A DNA stretch of 64,000 bases from Candidatus Bathyarchaeota archaeon (GTDB lineage: Archaea; Thermoproteota; Bathyarchaeia; Bathyarchaeales; Bathycorpusculaceae). Location: assembly GCA_026014735.1 (NCBI GenBank), contig JAOZHT010000001.1, positions 186,001-250,000 of the forward strand, in the 5' to 3' direction. Below are positions 32,475-41,017 of the stretch, piece after piece. Positions within the stretch are counted from its first letter, which is position 1, and every line of letters begins with the position of its first letter. The notes below the pieces were generated by a model, which saw only the letters and a list, made by a program, of their open reading frames with translations, did not search any database and was not told where the DNA came from. Made by a program: the position numbers and the translations under genes.

Positions 32475-32642
32475 TTGAAGGAATGGCGATGCATAATAGT
32501 TGGGCACCACGATAACGTGGGCAGTGCGATTGCGGAGTGGGAAGCGCAGGGATGGCGGCTGCATACCTATAATACGGCCGGCATGGGCGGCACTTACAAT
32601 TACACCGTTAACCATTACTTGCTGTTTGTCCGCGGCGAATAA
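32475..32642 (+). CDS. Small DUF4177-like protein
   Basis: 55 residues from TTG 32475, with GAGGTGA at 32464-32470 as ribosome-binding site. It reads MKEWRCIIVGHHDNVGSAIA, then EWEAQGWRLHTYNT and NHYLLFVRGE. The strand, helix with EWEAQGWRL, and final strand HYLLFVR are the pattern of DUF4177-type small proteins. Too short for most gene callers. Function unknown. Confidence 0.7.
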   Translation: MKEWRCIIVGHHDNVGSAIAEWEAQGWRLHTYNTAGMGGTYNYTVNHYLLFVRGE

Positions 32643-32649
32643 GCCTCAT

Positions 32650-33456
32650 CTAGAAGAAAACCAGCCAGCCCGTAATCGCCGTTAAAACCGCTGCGGGAAT
32701 AAACGCTGCTACCCAAACCGCTTTGTTGAGCATGAATATCTTGTATCCATCCAGGATTCCAAAGGGAACAAGGTTAAAGATAGACATAAACGCGTTTAAG
32801 TAGGCTGCAAACACAAACACCAGGGTATATTCGCTGAAGGGTAATCCGAAAACAAGCGCAAGAAACGTCGTGGCAAGTATCATGTTGGTTATGACGCCTG
32901 CAACAGAGATTTTCACCATATCCTTAGCGGTGGGCGCGTTACCTCCAATCATCATCGCGCCGGGTGCAATCAGCTTGAAGGGCAAAAACACCGCGGCAAA
33001 CGTTAAAACCGCTCCCCAGGTGGTTAATCGGAACTCTGCCCACATGCCGGCTTTCTGCGCGTAAACCTTGTGGGCGATTTCATGCACCAGAAAAGACGCC
33101 GTTAGAATCAATGCGAAAGCTGATATGGCAAGCCAGCTCCAGCTGAAACTGTAGAGCGCCATCGAGTAGCCGATTCCGATGACTAGCGCCGCTGCGATTG
33201 CGATGTGTTTGAGTTCTTTTTGGCTCCAGCGTATGTGGTATTTGGGTTTGTAGCTGTCGGGGCCAAGCGCGTAGCTGTAGTTGTAGCTGTTATATGCCTG
33301 CTGAGTCATCACCCGCTGCTGCGTCTGCGATTTGGCGTTGCTGATTCCTCGGCACAGGTGGTTTTCTGGCAGGCGGTGTGCACTGCAGAATTGTCCACCG
33401 CAGAAGGGACAGCGGAACGGCATCATGGTTTCTGTGTCGCAGACTTGGCATTTCAT
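32650..33456 (-). CDS. AN1-type zinc finger fused to an M50 site-2 protease-like membrane protease
   Basis: 268 residues. Residues 1-38 are a zinc finger of AN1 type (CQVCDTETMMPFRCPFCGGQ, FCSAHRLPENHLC). A ~40-residue linker leads to about six membrane helices from residue ~85. The M50 zinc site is HEIAH in SFLVHEIAHKVYA, and the third ligand is in FNLVPFGILDGYKIF (NxxPxxxLDG). Site-2 proteases cleave membrane proteins within the bilayer. The AN1 finger usually binds ubiquitin-like or shuttle partners in eukaryotes; here it may recruit substrates. The fusion recurs in archaea as far as I know. Confidence 0.85.
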   Translation of the reverse strand: MKCQVCDTETMMPFRCPFCGGQFCSAHRLPENHLCRGISNAKSQTQQRVMTQQAYNSYNYSYALGPDSYKPKYHIRWSQKELKHIAIAAALVIGIGYSMALYSFSWSWLAISAFALILTASFLVHEIAHKVYAQKAGMWAEFRLTTWGAVLTFAAVFLPFKLIAPGAMMIGGNAPTAKDMVKISVAGVITNMILATTFLALVFGLPFSEYTLVFVFAAYLNAFMSIFNLVPFGILDGYKIFMLNKAVWVAAFIPAAVLTAITGWLVFF

Positions 33457-33563
33457 CGTTCTGGCGCCTTTTCCATGTTAATGGAAAGGGTATCTTATAT
33501 TTTTACGCCAAAAAATTCCTCAATTTGCTGGATTTTTGCGTGGTGTCGTTATTCTTAAATACG

Positions 33564-33592
33564 CTGTATACAATATTGTCTTATCTGTATAC
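33564..33592. promoter_or_regulatory. Paired CTGTATAC sites upstream of the VapBC-like operon
   Basis: CTGTATAC occurs at 33564-33571 and again at 33585-33592, 21 bp apart (two helical turns), each containing the palindrome GTATAC. They lie between the TATA-like TCTTAAATAC (33552-33561) and ATG 33606. Such spacing suits cooperative binding of an antitoxin that represses its own operon. Confidence 0.55.
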
Positions 33593-33605
33593 GAAGGATG
33601 GATTG

Positions 33606-33827
33606 ATGACAACCGAAGTCTTATCTGTTAGAGTCAAAAAAGGACTTAAAGACGAGGCAGAAAAATTGGGAATAGACGTTAAAGCAGTCGTGGAAAAGAC
33701 CTTAACAGACTTGGTAGCTAACAAAAAATCAAAAGCGCAGCAAATCGCTAAGGAACTTCAAGAAGCCATGGACGTTACACCGGAAGAGTGGGCTGCCGAT
33801 GTCAGAGCGACAAGGGACGAAATGTAA
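33606..33827 (+). CDS. VapB-like antitoxin
   Basis: 73 residues from ATG 33606. The N-terminal strand and helix (TTEVLSVRVKKGLKDEAEKL, GIDVKAVVEKTLTDLV) form a ribbon-helix-helix DNA-binding unit; the C-terminal helix (IAKELQEAMDVTPEEWAADV) would wrap the toxin. The 3' end overlaps the PIN toxin gene by 29 nt. It probably also represses its own promoter through the paired CTGTATAC sites upstream. Confidence 0.8.
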   Translation: MTTEVLSVRVKKGLKDEAEKLGIDVKAVVEKTLTDLVANKKSKAQQIAKELQEAMDVTPEEWAADVRATRDEM

Positions 33828-34197
33828 GTTTCTAATAGATACATCCGCGCTCTATCCTCTGCTGCTTTCAGGCGTTCCCCTTAACGCCGAGGATTATGCA
33901 GTAAGCGCCTTAACCAAGTATGAAATCGGGAATGTATTGTGGAAAGAAACCCGGCAGGGCAGGATGAAAAACCCTCAGTTAGCCACAACAGCTTTCTCAA
34001 AAGCAATGCAGACATTAACCGTTCTTGAACTTGACTCGATAGCTAACGTCTTGGCGCTTGCAATAGAGCGAAACCTCGCTTTCTACGATGCTTCCTATGC
34101 GTATTTAGCTGAAAAAGAAGGCTTAAAACTAGTTACACAAGATACCGAGTTACTAAAGAAATGCAAAGTCGCTATTTCAAAAGAACAAATACTGTAG
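33799..34197 (+). CDS. VapC-like PIN-domain toxin
   Basis: 132 residues from ATG 33799. First PIN aspartate in FLIDTSALYPLLLS, Glu in ALTKYEIGNVLWKE, third acidic residue in LAFYDASYAYLAEKEGLKLV, and the final one in VTQDTELLKK. All four acidic positions are present, so it is probably an active metal-dependent ribonuclease toxin. Overlaps the antitoxin gene. Confidence 0.85.
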   Translation: MSERQGTKCKFLIDTSALYPLLLSGVPLNAEDYAVSALTKYEIGNVLWKETRQGRMKNPQLATTAFSKAMQTLTVLELDSIANVLALAIERNLAFYDASYAYLAEKEGLKLVTQDTELLKKCKVAISKEQIL

Positions 34198-34286
34198 GCA
34201 ACCGCCCTCCCCCATATTGAACAGCTAGGGCATAAATGCTTTAAAATAACCGAGCCATAACAGAGAGCAGGAAATAGAGGGGAGTC

Positions 34287-35498
34287 TTGCCGCTGAAGCC
34301 ATTTAGCTTTATCCACGCATCCGACCTGCATCTGGGTTACTCACAGTACGGCCTGGAAGCCCGCCGCCAAGACTTCGACAACGCCTTTAGCGAACTCGTC
34401 GAGAAAGCCCTCGAACTAAAACCTGACTTCATAATTATCGCCGGCGACCTCTTCCATCAGCCCCGCCCCAGCAACCACACCTTGGAAAACACCATCCGCA
34501 GCTTCAAACGCCTCAAAGACGCCCAAATCCCCGTTTTAACCGTCGACGGCAGCCACGACTCGGCGCCCAACACCATAACCAGCACCATCCTCTACCCCCT
34601 CGACAGCGCCGGCTTAATCTATCATCTGCCACGGCACCGCGGCGCATGCTGGAGCCTCCCGGGCTGCTGCTACGTCTATGGTATCCCTAACTACCATAAC
34701 CGCCACAAAACCGACGAGGCCCTGCCCCGCTTCATGGAGGAAAACCCCCCCTCCCCCCAGACGGGCCTAGTCAACGTCTTTGTTCTGCATGGCGCCGTTG
34801 ATTTGCCTGAGGTAAAGCCCCCTTACATCGAGGCTGAAATCAGCCCTGATTTGCTACCCGGCGGCTTTTGCTACTATGCGGCGGGGCATGTGCATGACCG
34901 CTACAGTTGCAGCTTCAAAGATGGCAGGCTAGTGTACAGCGGATGCACCGAAACCGTCAGCTACGGCGAAGCACAAATCCAGAAGGGCTTCTACCATGTC
35001 CACGTGGACGCGTATGGGCAGGTTAAACCTGAGCTTGTTGAGCTTACCACGCCGCGGCATTTTCTTATTCTGGAACAGGATTTCTCGGGGATGGCGGCTG
35101 CATCAATCACCGAGCAGGCAGCGCAGATGGTGCGGGAAGCCGACGAAGCCGACGCAGTAATCATCCCCGTTTTGAAGGGCATTTTGCCCGCGGAGGCCAG
35201 CCGCACCGAGGTGGATGTGCCTAAAATCCGCTGCGCCGCCCAGAAAGCGCTGCTGGTGCATCCTATCGTGCAGCTTAAGGAAACCGCGGTTGCCGACGAG
35301 GTGGTGCGCTCCATTTTCGAGGCGGAATTCAAGGACCTGCGAACCAAGGCACATGAGTATTTTGTGCAGATATTTTCTGACCGCTACGGCCCGGAGGAAG
35401 CTGAGCGAATCGCTAAGGGCGCGTTGGCGCTGATTGAGCCGCTTACCCGCAAACAAGACGAGAAGGTTAAGCAAGCCATCGAGGAGTTGACGCAGTGA
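34287..35498 (+). CDS. mre11: DNA repair nuclease Mre11
   Basis: 403 residues from TTG 34287, GGGGAG upstream. Metallophosphatase motifs in order: HASDLHLGY (D13, H15), IIAGDLFHQPRPS (D54), VDGSHD (88-91), VFVLHGAV, and AAGHVHDRY. The third motif is GNHD in nearly all relatives; here the metal-binding Asn is Ser. With Rad50 it resects DNA double-strand breaks. The stop overlaps the rad50 GTG by 4 nt. HerA and NurA, the usual partners in archaea, are not adjacent. Confidence 0.93.
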   Translation: MPLKPFSFIHASDLHLGYSQYGLEARRQDFDNAFSELVEKALELKPDFIIIAGDLFHQPRPSNHTLENTIRSFKRLKDAQIPVLTVDGSHDSAPNTITSTILYPLDSAGLIYHLPRHRGACWSLPGCCYVYGIPNYHNRHKTDEALPRFMEENPPSPQTGLVNVFVLHGAVDLPEVKPPYIEAEISPDLLPGGFCYYAAGHVHDRYSCSFKDGRLVYSGCTETVSYGEAQIQKGFYHVHVDAYGQVKPELVELTTPRHFLILEQDFSGMAAASITEQAAQMVREADEADAVIIPVLKGILPAEASRTEVDVPKIRCAAQKALLVHPIVQLKETAVADEVVRSIFEAEFKDLRTKAHEYFVQIFSDRYGPEEAERIAKGALALIEPLTRKQDEKVKQAIEELTQ

Positions 35499-37588
35499 AA
35501 ATCGACGTCGTGCAGCTTGAGAACATACGCAGCCACACCAAATCCACCGTGCCCTTCACAAGGGGCTTTAACTGCGTCGTCGGCGGGGTAGGCTGCGGCA
35601 AATCCAGTTTGCTCTACGCCGTGGATTTTGCGCTCTTCGGAGACACAATCGGCAGCAAAAGCTTTGAGTATCTGCTCCGCGAGGGCGCTGAGGCATGCAG
35701 GGTTACTTTGCAGTTTACCCAAAACGGCGGAACCTACAAGCTTACGCGGGGACTGCGGAGAAGGGGCAAAAGCATCACTCAGGAGCCCGAGCAGCTTCGG
35801 CTCTACCAGGACGAGCAGCTCCTGGCCAGCATGAAAAACGAAGCCATCGCCGAGCAGCTTAAAGCCATCACGGGGCTGGACAGGGAGCTTTACCGCGAAA
35901 TCGTCTGGTTCCGCCAGGAACACCTAAAAGAGCTGCTGGATGCTACGCCAAGGGATAGGCAGCGTAAACTCGATGGGCTGTTTGGTTTATCTGACTACGA
36001 GGTAGCATGGAGCGGTATAGCCCAGTATCAACGTGACTACGAAACCGAAAAGCGCGTCTACGAAAAAGACCCCGATGTCAACGGCATCGAAAAACTCAAC
36101 GCGGAATACAACCGTGCCAGCGAGGAATTCACGTTGCTGGAGATGGAGCTGGAGGAGGCCGCCCAGAAACTCGCAGTGGCAAAGCATCTGCTGGAGGACG
36201 CCGAGGGCAACCTGCGGCGGATGGAGGAGAAAAAACTCGCCATCGAGGAGCTTAAGCGCAGAGAAGCCCGCCTCAACGCAGACATCGCTAACGTGACGCG
36301 GAATCTGTCTTCGCTTGCAGAGCGGGTTGAGGGCAAAAAAACCATACTTGCGAATTTGCAGTCCCGGCAGGTTTCGCTGGATAGTCAAGCTAAGCTGTGT
36401 CTGGGCAAACTTGAAGCCTCAGGGTTGCCTACAAACCTGCCTACCGAGCAGATATCGCTGTATCTATCTGGGTTTGATGAAAAAATCACTTCTATGCGTG
36501 CCGAGCAGGAAGCCACTTCTCGGAGTATCCAGCAGGACCAGAAGCGGCTGACGCAGCTCGGCAACGGCGAAGGCGAATGTCCCCTGTGCAGTCAGCCCCT
36601 ATCAGGCGATTATCGAACCGAGCTTTTACACACTATCCAGTATGAGAATGTCGAGCGGCAAAAAGTCATCAACCGCCTCCGATTAGACGTTGCTGACCTG
36701 CAGAAGGCTAAATCAGTTGCCAACGATGCCTACCTGAACCTGCAAACCTGCCTAACCAACAGCGCCAACCTGAAGGCGCGGATCACCGAGGAGGAAGGCA
36801 ACCTCAAAAACCTCGCCGGCGAACTTGAAGAGCAGCAACGCCAAGACGCGGTCCAGAGGCGCGAACTTGAGTTGCTTGTGGCTGAAATCGCCAAGTTTGA
36901 CCTCTCTGAGTTGGAGGCGGCTAAGGGCAAAAAAGAGCAGGCACTGCGGGGAGTGTATTCGGTGGAGTCGGAGCTGCGCACCAAAGAGAACCGCAAATCC
37001 GATTTGTCCCGCCGCTTAGACGACACCAAAGAGCGCATTGACGCTGCGCAGGTGAAGCTGGACCGCATGGACAAGATCCGGCGGACCGTGGAGCTTCTGG
37101 GCGCCGTCCGTGATGCCTACCGTAGCATCCAGCCTAGGCTCCGCGGCGAATTCGTGAAGGTTCTACGCAGTTTTGTCCAGCAGATTCTTGACAGTTTAGT
37201 CGGCGGCGAAGCCCCCATGCTTAACGTGGTTATAGATGAATCCTACACGCCCTACGTTAGGAGCGAGGCGGGGGTGGACCGTGAAGTAGCAAACCTCTCT
37301 GGCGGCGAACGTACCCTTATGGCGTTTGCTTACCGCTTGGGGCTGGGGCAGCTGATTATGCAGAACCGCACGGGGCATGGGTTGAGCATGCTTATGCTTG
37401 ATGAACCCACCGAGAATTTAGGCAGCGAAGACGGCAGCATCGAGCGGCTGGCGGAGGCTATTAGCCGATTCAAGGCGATTGAGCAGATTGTGGCGGTGAC
37501 GCATAGTGAAGCCTTTGCAGCTAAGGGCGACCACGTGGTGGTCCTGGAGAAGGAAGCGGGTATTAGTAAGCTTTCGATTGAGCGGTGA
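35495..37588 (+). CDS. rad50: DNA repair ATPase Rad50
   Basis: 697 residues from GTG 35495. N-terminal Walker A VGGVGCGKSSLLYAVDFALF, long coiled coils, zinc hook CPLC at residues 362-365, then the C-terminal lobe with signature LSGGERTLMAFAYRLGL, Walker B LSMLMLDEPTENLG and H-loop AVTHSEAF. The protein is shorter than the usual 850-1000 residues because the coiled coils are short, though hook and ATPase look intact. Forms the SMC-like ATPase of the Mre11-Rad50 complex. Confidence 0.95.
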   Translation: MKIDVVQLENIRSHTKSTVPFTRGFNCVVGGVGCGKSSLLYAVDFALFGDTIGSKSFEYLLREGAEACRVTLQFTQNGGTYKLTRGLRRRGKSITQEPEQLRLYQDEQLLASMKNEAIAEQLKAITGLDRELYREIVWFRQEHLKELLDATPRDRQRKLDGLFGLSDYEVAWSGIAQYQRDYETEKRVYEKDPDVNGIEKLNAEYNRASEEFTLLEMELEEAAQKLAVAKHLLEDAEGNLRRMEEKKLAIEELKRREARLNADIANVTRNLSSLAERVEGKKTILANLQSRQVSLDSQAKLCLGKLEASGLPTNLPTEQISLYLSGFDEKITSMRAEQEATSRSIQQDQKRLTQLGNGEGECPLCSQPLSGDYRTELLHTIQYENVERQKVINRLRLDVADLQKAKSVANDAYLNLQTCLTNSANLKARITEEEGNLKNLAGELEEQQRQDAVQRRELELLVAEIAKFDLSELEAAKGKKEQALRGVYSVESELRTKENRKSDLSRRLDDTKERIDAAQVKLDRMDKIRRTVELLGAVRDAYRSIQPRLRGEFVKVLRSFVQQILDSLVGGEAPMLNVVIDESYTPYVRSEAGVDREVANLSGGERTLMAFAYRLGLGQLIMQNRTGHGLSMLMLDEPTENLGSEDGSIERLAEAISRFKAIEQIVAVTHSEAFAAKGDHVVVLEKEAGISKLSIER

Positions 37589-37918
37589 TTCGGGCTTTTT
37601 TTGGAATAAGTGCGCTTGCTTAATTGCTTGGTATGCATTTGCTGATGCGCTGCCTCGTTTGCTTATCCCTGAGGTTAATTTATGCGAATTGGCGTTCGCA
37701 TCCATGCCTAATTGGCTTTGCTAAATCAAGAGCCAAAACGCAGCCTCCCTCTCGCCGCTGTGTTGAGCTTGGCAAAATCTGCAAACCTGGCTTTTCAAAA
37801 ACCCTTAATTTCTATCCTCCCACATGGAGGCTGATATTGCAGCGTAGACTTCAACTCTTCCCCTGCAGAGTCGCAGCCGGTTAAGAAGGCTCAATTGGTA
37901 TCTAGGAAAGGAAAAAAA
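37589..37918. other. Gap after rad50
   Basis: 330 bases with a T-run (GCTTTTTTTGG) just after the rad50 stop, which may terminate transcription, and a perfect 7-bp stem (ATGCGAA at 37682-37688, TTCGCAT at 37695-37701, loop TTGGCG). No credible coding frame. Confidence 0.3.
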
Positions 37919-38014
37919 TTGGCAACCAAAACATCTCCAACTTCACATTCAGCAGGCAGATTCGGTGCCCGCGAAATTTCAGTTTACAGTTCCATGCAGG
38001 TTGAGCAGCCATGA
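37919..38014 (+). CDS. 31-residue ORF coupled to the next gene, uncertain
   Basis: TTG 37919 behind GGAAAGG opens MATKTSPTSHSAGRFGAREI and ends at a TGA that overlaps the next ATG (ATGA). The overlap suggests real translation. The GRFGAR piece recalls the N-terminus of ribosomal protein eL43, but nothing else of that protein follows, so I treat the likeness as chance. Confidence 0.3.
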   Translation: MATKTSPTSHSAGRFGAREISVYSSMQVEQP

Positions 38015-39504
38015 TTACCGTAACCTCTTTTGTTGCTCCCCTCATCGTCTTCTTCTCCGCCATGGTTATCGGCGCATTATTCAGCCTACTCCCCATAAAA
38101 CCCCCCCAACGCAAACCCATCCCCCTGGTCTTCTTCGGCATGATAGCGGGTGTGCTCTCGTTTGTGTTGGCAGCGTGGTTTAGCGGCGCCATCTACTCGC
38201 TTTGGCTTTTCCAGAGCTTCGCGGCGCTATTTACCGAAGTAGGCATAGCGATAATCAAGTATAACTCTCAGCTAGTCGCCCTGGTCATTTTGGTGGCGGC
38301 AATCGAGGTGGGTTTAGCAGCGGGTTTTGGCATAGCTTTCAAGCTTGATTCCAACCGAAAACAGGAATCAGCAAATGGAAAAGACGCAGCAGCTCCCTTA
38401 TCAAACGGCAACATCGCTGCCCCGCTTGCCCAGCCCCAATCCGCCGTCTCCCCCGTCGGCATGGACGAGGACATAATTGGCGCCGCTGAGGATCAAGCTC
38501 TCCGCAGAGACGAGCAAAGCATGATGGAGCTTTTCCTCTACGGCAAAGTCAACCAGATCGTACCCACCGTTGACCCCACTAAACCGGAAGGTTACAGCTA
38601 TGAGGGTATTCCGCAGCTTGATTGGGACACCAAGCATTCACGTCAGGTTCTGGATGCGCTTGTACGCAAGGGCTTCCTCACCGCGGAACTCACTGACAAA
38701 GTCATCGTCTGCGGCACCTGCGGTTCAGGCAGCATCCGCATAAGAAAAACCTGCCCCGAATGCAACTCGCTGCGTCTGCATAAAGAAGCCCTCATCGAGC
38801 ACTTCGCCTGCGGCGCGGTGGAGCGGCAAAGCGCCTTTGAAACCAAAACCGGCGATTTAATCTGCCCTAAATGCAAAGCTAAACTCAACCTCATCGGCTC
38901 CGACTACCGCATGCTGCCGCCAGCCTACAAATGCGCCAGCTGCAACAGCCTAAACAGCGAACCCCAGCTGATCATCAAATGCGACGACTGCGGCGCAACC
39001 GCCGACATCGACGATGAACCCGAAATCTTCCTCTACAAATACGCCGCCAACCCCCAGTTGCCCCTAAAGGAACTCCAGCAAATCAAACCCGTCGACGTCT
39101 GCGCCAAATACTTCAAGTCGCTGGGCTACAGCATCGTTGCCCCCGCGGTGGTTAGCGGCCGCTCGGGCACCCAGCATCTCTTTGATATGTTGGTTTTGGG
39201 CAGAGTCGGCTGGGTTGACCCCCAACAGAACGGGAATATGCCTCAGAAACCCGACAACGGCAACACCGCAGTGGAGGTAGTCATCTCAGGCAAACCCGTT
39301 AAACTCGAGGAGATCACGCGGATATACGGCAAAATCAGCGACATCGACAGCGACTTTCTGCTCTTCGTTATCCCGGGCCTTACGCCCAGCGCACGGAACT
39401 ATGCGGAGGCATATGGAATGAAGGTTAGTGTTGGCAAAAACATCGAGGAAGCCTTGGCGAATTCCAAAATCCCCAAAGCCAACGGTGGAGAAGAAAAACC
39501 ATGA
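38011..39504 (+). CDS. Membrane / TackOD1-like zinc-ribbon / PD-(D/E)xK-like fusion
   Basis: 497 residues. Residues 1-115 hold about four membrane helices (SFVAPLIVFFSAMVIGALFS, IPLVFFGMIAGVLSFVLA, LVILVAAIEVGLAAGFGIAF). Residues ~160-345 are Cys-rich: VCGTCGSGSIRIRKTCPECN, FACGAVERQSAFE, LICPKCKAKLNLIGSDYR, YKCASCNS, IKCDDCGA. This order resembles the TackOD1 output domain described in TACK archaeal signalling proteins. Residues ~365-480 (AKYFKSLGYSIVAPAVVSGR, GTQHLFDMLVLGR, VEVVISGKPVKLEEITRIYG, LLFVIPGLTPSARNYAEAYG) resemble a restriction-endonuclease-like fold with D and E-x-V motifs. Its job is unknown. The glycosyltransferase follows after 39 bp. Confidence 0.8.
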   Translation: MITVTSFVAPLIVFFSAMVIGALFSLLPIKPPQRKPIPLVFFGMIAGVLSFVLAAWFSGAIYSLWLFQSFAALFTEVGIAIIKYNSQLVALVILVAAIEVGLAAGFGIAFKLDSNRKQESANGKDAAAPLSNGNIAAPLAQPQSAVSPVGMDEDIIGAAEDQALRRDEQSMMELFLYGKVNQIVPTVDPTKPEGYSYEGIPQLDWDTKHSRQVLDALVRKGFLTAELTDKVIVCGTCGSGSIRIRKTCPECNSLRLHKEALIEHFACGAVERQSAFETKTGDLICPKCKAKLNLIGSDYRMLPPAYKCASCNSLNSEPQLIIKCDDCGATADIDDEPEIFLYKYAANPQLPLKELQQIKPVDVCAKYFKSLGYSIVAPAVVSGRSGTQHLFDMLVLGRVGWVDPQQNGNMPQKPDNGNTAVEVVISGKPVKLEEITRIYGKISDIDSDFLLFVIPGLTPSARNYAEAYGMKVSVGKNIEEALANSKIPKANGGEEKP

Positions 39505-39543
39505 GTACCCCCGACGCAGCCGCCTCAACCTATCCTTTTCCGG

Positions 39544-41013
39544 TTGATTAATGTGCAACGCCAAACCGTCCTCTACGGCGCACTCGTCGTCGTCACGTTA
39601 TCGGTTGCCTCCCTGCTCATCGGAACCATCGACATCGTCGTAGCCATGGCATGCGCCTTAGGAGCCGACCTCTACGTCATCGGGTTATCCAAGCAGAAGC
39701 AAAGGCATTTTGTAGGCAGCCGCTTCGCGCCACTTCTGCTGGTCGCCGTGATTCCCGCCTGCGCCTCAGCGGTGCTTTACTTCTTTGGCTTTTTAGGCGG
39801 CTCCCTCTACGAGGGCATTTACCGCACAGCCACCACCACCGGCTTTAGCGTTGCCTTCTTCATCACCTCCTACCCCATCATCCCCGCCGCCAAATTCAAG
39901 CAGCTCGAAGACCACCTCCCCGACAACCATGCCTCCCCGTTGGTGTCGATTTTGGTGCCTGCCTACAACGAGCAGGGCGTTATCTCCCGCACCCTAACCA
40001 GCCTCGTCAACCTCAAATATGAACATAAAGAAATCATAGTCATCGACGACGGCTCAAGCGACCTCACGCGGTTTGTAGCTAAGGGATACGAGGACCAAGG
40101 CGTCAAAGTAGTCACTAAGCCCAACGGCGGCAAAGCCTCCGCACTCAACTATGGCTTGCTCTTCGCTAAAGGCGACATAGTCATCACCATAGATGCCGAC
40201 AGCATGGTTACCCGCGACGCCGTTAACAAAATCGTGCAGGCGATGGAAAGCGACCCCAACAACGTCGCCGTCGCAGGCAACATAAAAGTCCTCAACAGCA
40301 AATCCACCCTCACCAAAATCCAGGAACTCGAATACATCATGGCAATCAACACCATCCGCCGCGCATTCGCCCTCTTTGGCGCAGTCATGGTTATACCCGG
40401 AGCCTTCGGGGCATTCAAAAAGAAAACCGTTATGGAAGTAGGCGGATACGACACTGATACCGTCACCGAGGACTTCGACATAACCATCAAGCTGCTGAAA
40501 ACCCGCGGCGCCGTCAGCTCCAGCTCCACCGCACATGCCTACACAGAGGTGCCCTCGTCTTGGAAGGCGCTCTATAAGCAGAGGGTAAGATGGGGCACCG
40601 GCACCTTCCAAACCCTCATCAAGCACAAGGACATCTTTGCCAACAGCCGCTACGGCGCATTGCACAGCTTCGTGTTCCCCATTATGCTTTTCTCGCTGTT
40701 TAATCCACTGGCAAGCTTCATTGCGTTGGGCGCAGGGTTGATGCTGGCGCTCACCGGCGGATTTCTGTTGTTTGCGCGGATGATGGTTATGTTTATGCTG
40801 ATTCAACTCTTCGTTTCGCTGCTTGCCCTCTCCATCGATAACGAGGGTAACGGCTTAGCGGTGTACTCGCCCTTCTTTGTCTTCATCTATAAGCAATTCA
40901 TCGACTACGTTACAGTGGTCTCTATCATTAAGGCGCTTACTGGGAAAGAGAAAAAATGGCATAAACTGCAGCGGGAAGACGGCATGGAAGCCATCCGGGT
41001 CCGCGCAGGCTAA
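39544..41013 (+). CDS. Membrane processive family 2 glycosyltransferase (PgaC/cellulose-synthase-like)
   Basis: 489 residues from TTG 39544 (GTG 39553 is also possible). Three N-terminal membrane helices lead to a GT-A domain: VSILVPAYNEQGVISRTL, VIDDGSSDLTRFVA, ITIDADSMVTRDAV (DxD), DTVTEDFDITIKLLKT (TED) and the product-channel QRVRWGTGTFQ (QxxRW). Three helices follow (FVFPIMLFSLFNPLASFIAL and on). These motifs mark enzymes that both polymerise and export a beta-linked polysaccharide. Placed right after the TackOD1-like membrane protein, probably in one operon, so that protein may regulate it. Confidence 0.9.
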   Translation: MINVQRQTVLYGALVVVTLSVASLLIGTIDIVVAMACALGADLYVIGLSKQKQRHFVGSRFAPLLLVAVIPACASAVLYFFGFLGGSLYEGIYRTATTTGFSVAFFITSYPIIPAAKFKQLEDHLPDNHASPLVSILVPAYNEQGVISRTLTSLVNLKYEHKEIIVIDDGSSDLTRFVAKGYEDQGVKVVTKPNGGKASALNYGLLFAKGDIVITIDADSMVTRDAVNKIVQAMESDPNNVAVAGNIKVLNSKSTLTKIQELEYIMAINTIRRAFALFGAVMVIPGAFGAFKKKTVMEVGGYDTDTVTEDFDITIKLLKTRGAVSSSSTAHAYTEVPSSWKALYKQRVRWGTGTFQTLIKHKDIFANSRYGALHSFVFPIMLFSLFNPLASFIALGAGLMLALTGGFLLFARMMVMFMLIQLFVSLLALSIDNEGNGLAVYSPFFVFIYKQFIDYVTVVSIIKALTGKEKKWHKLQREDGMEAIRVRAG

Positions 41014-41017
41014 ACCA

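Noticed and set aside
37919-38014. Truncated ribosomal protein eL43
   Set aside because: Only six residues (GRFGAR) resemble it and the zinc-finger part is missing; kept only as an uncertain small ORF.
40054-40806. 250-codon minus-strand frame opposite the GT2 gene
   Set aside because: Antisense shadow of a gene with a full set of catalytic motifs.
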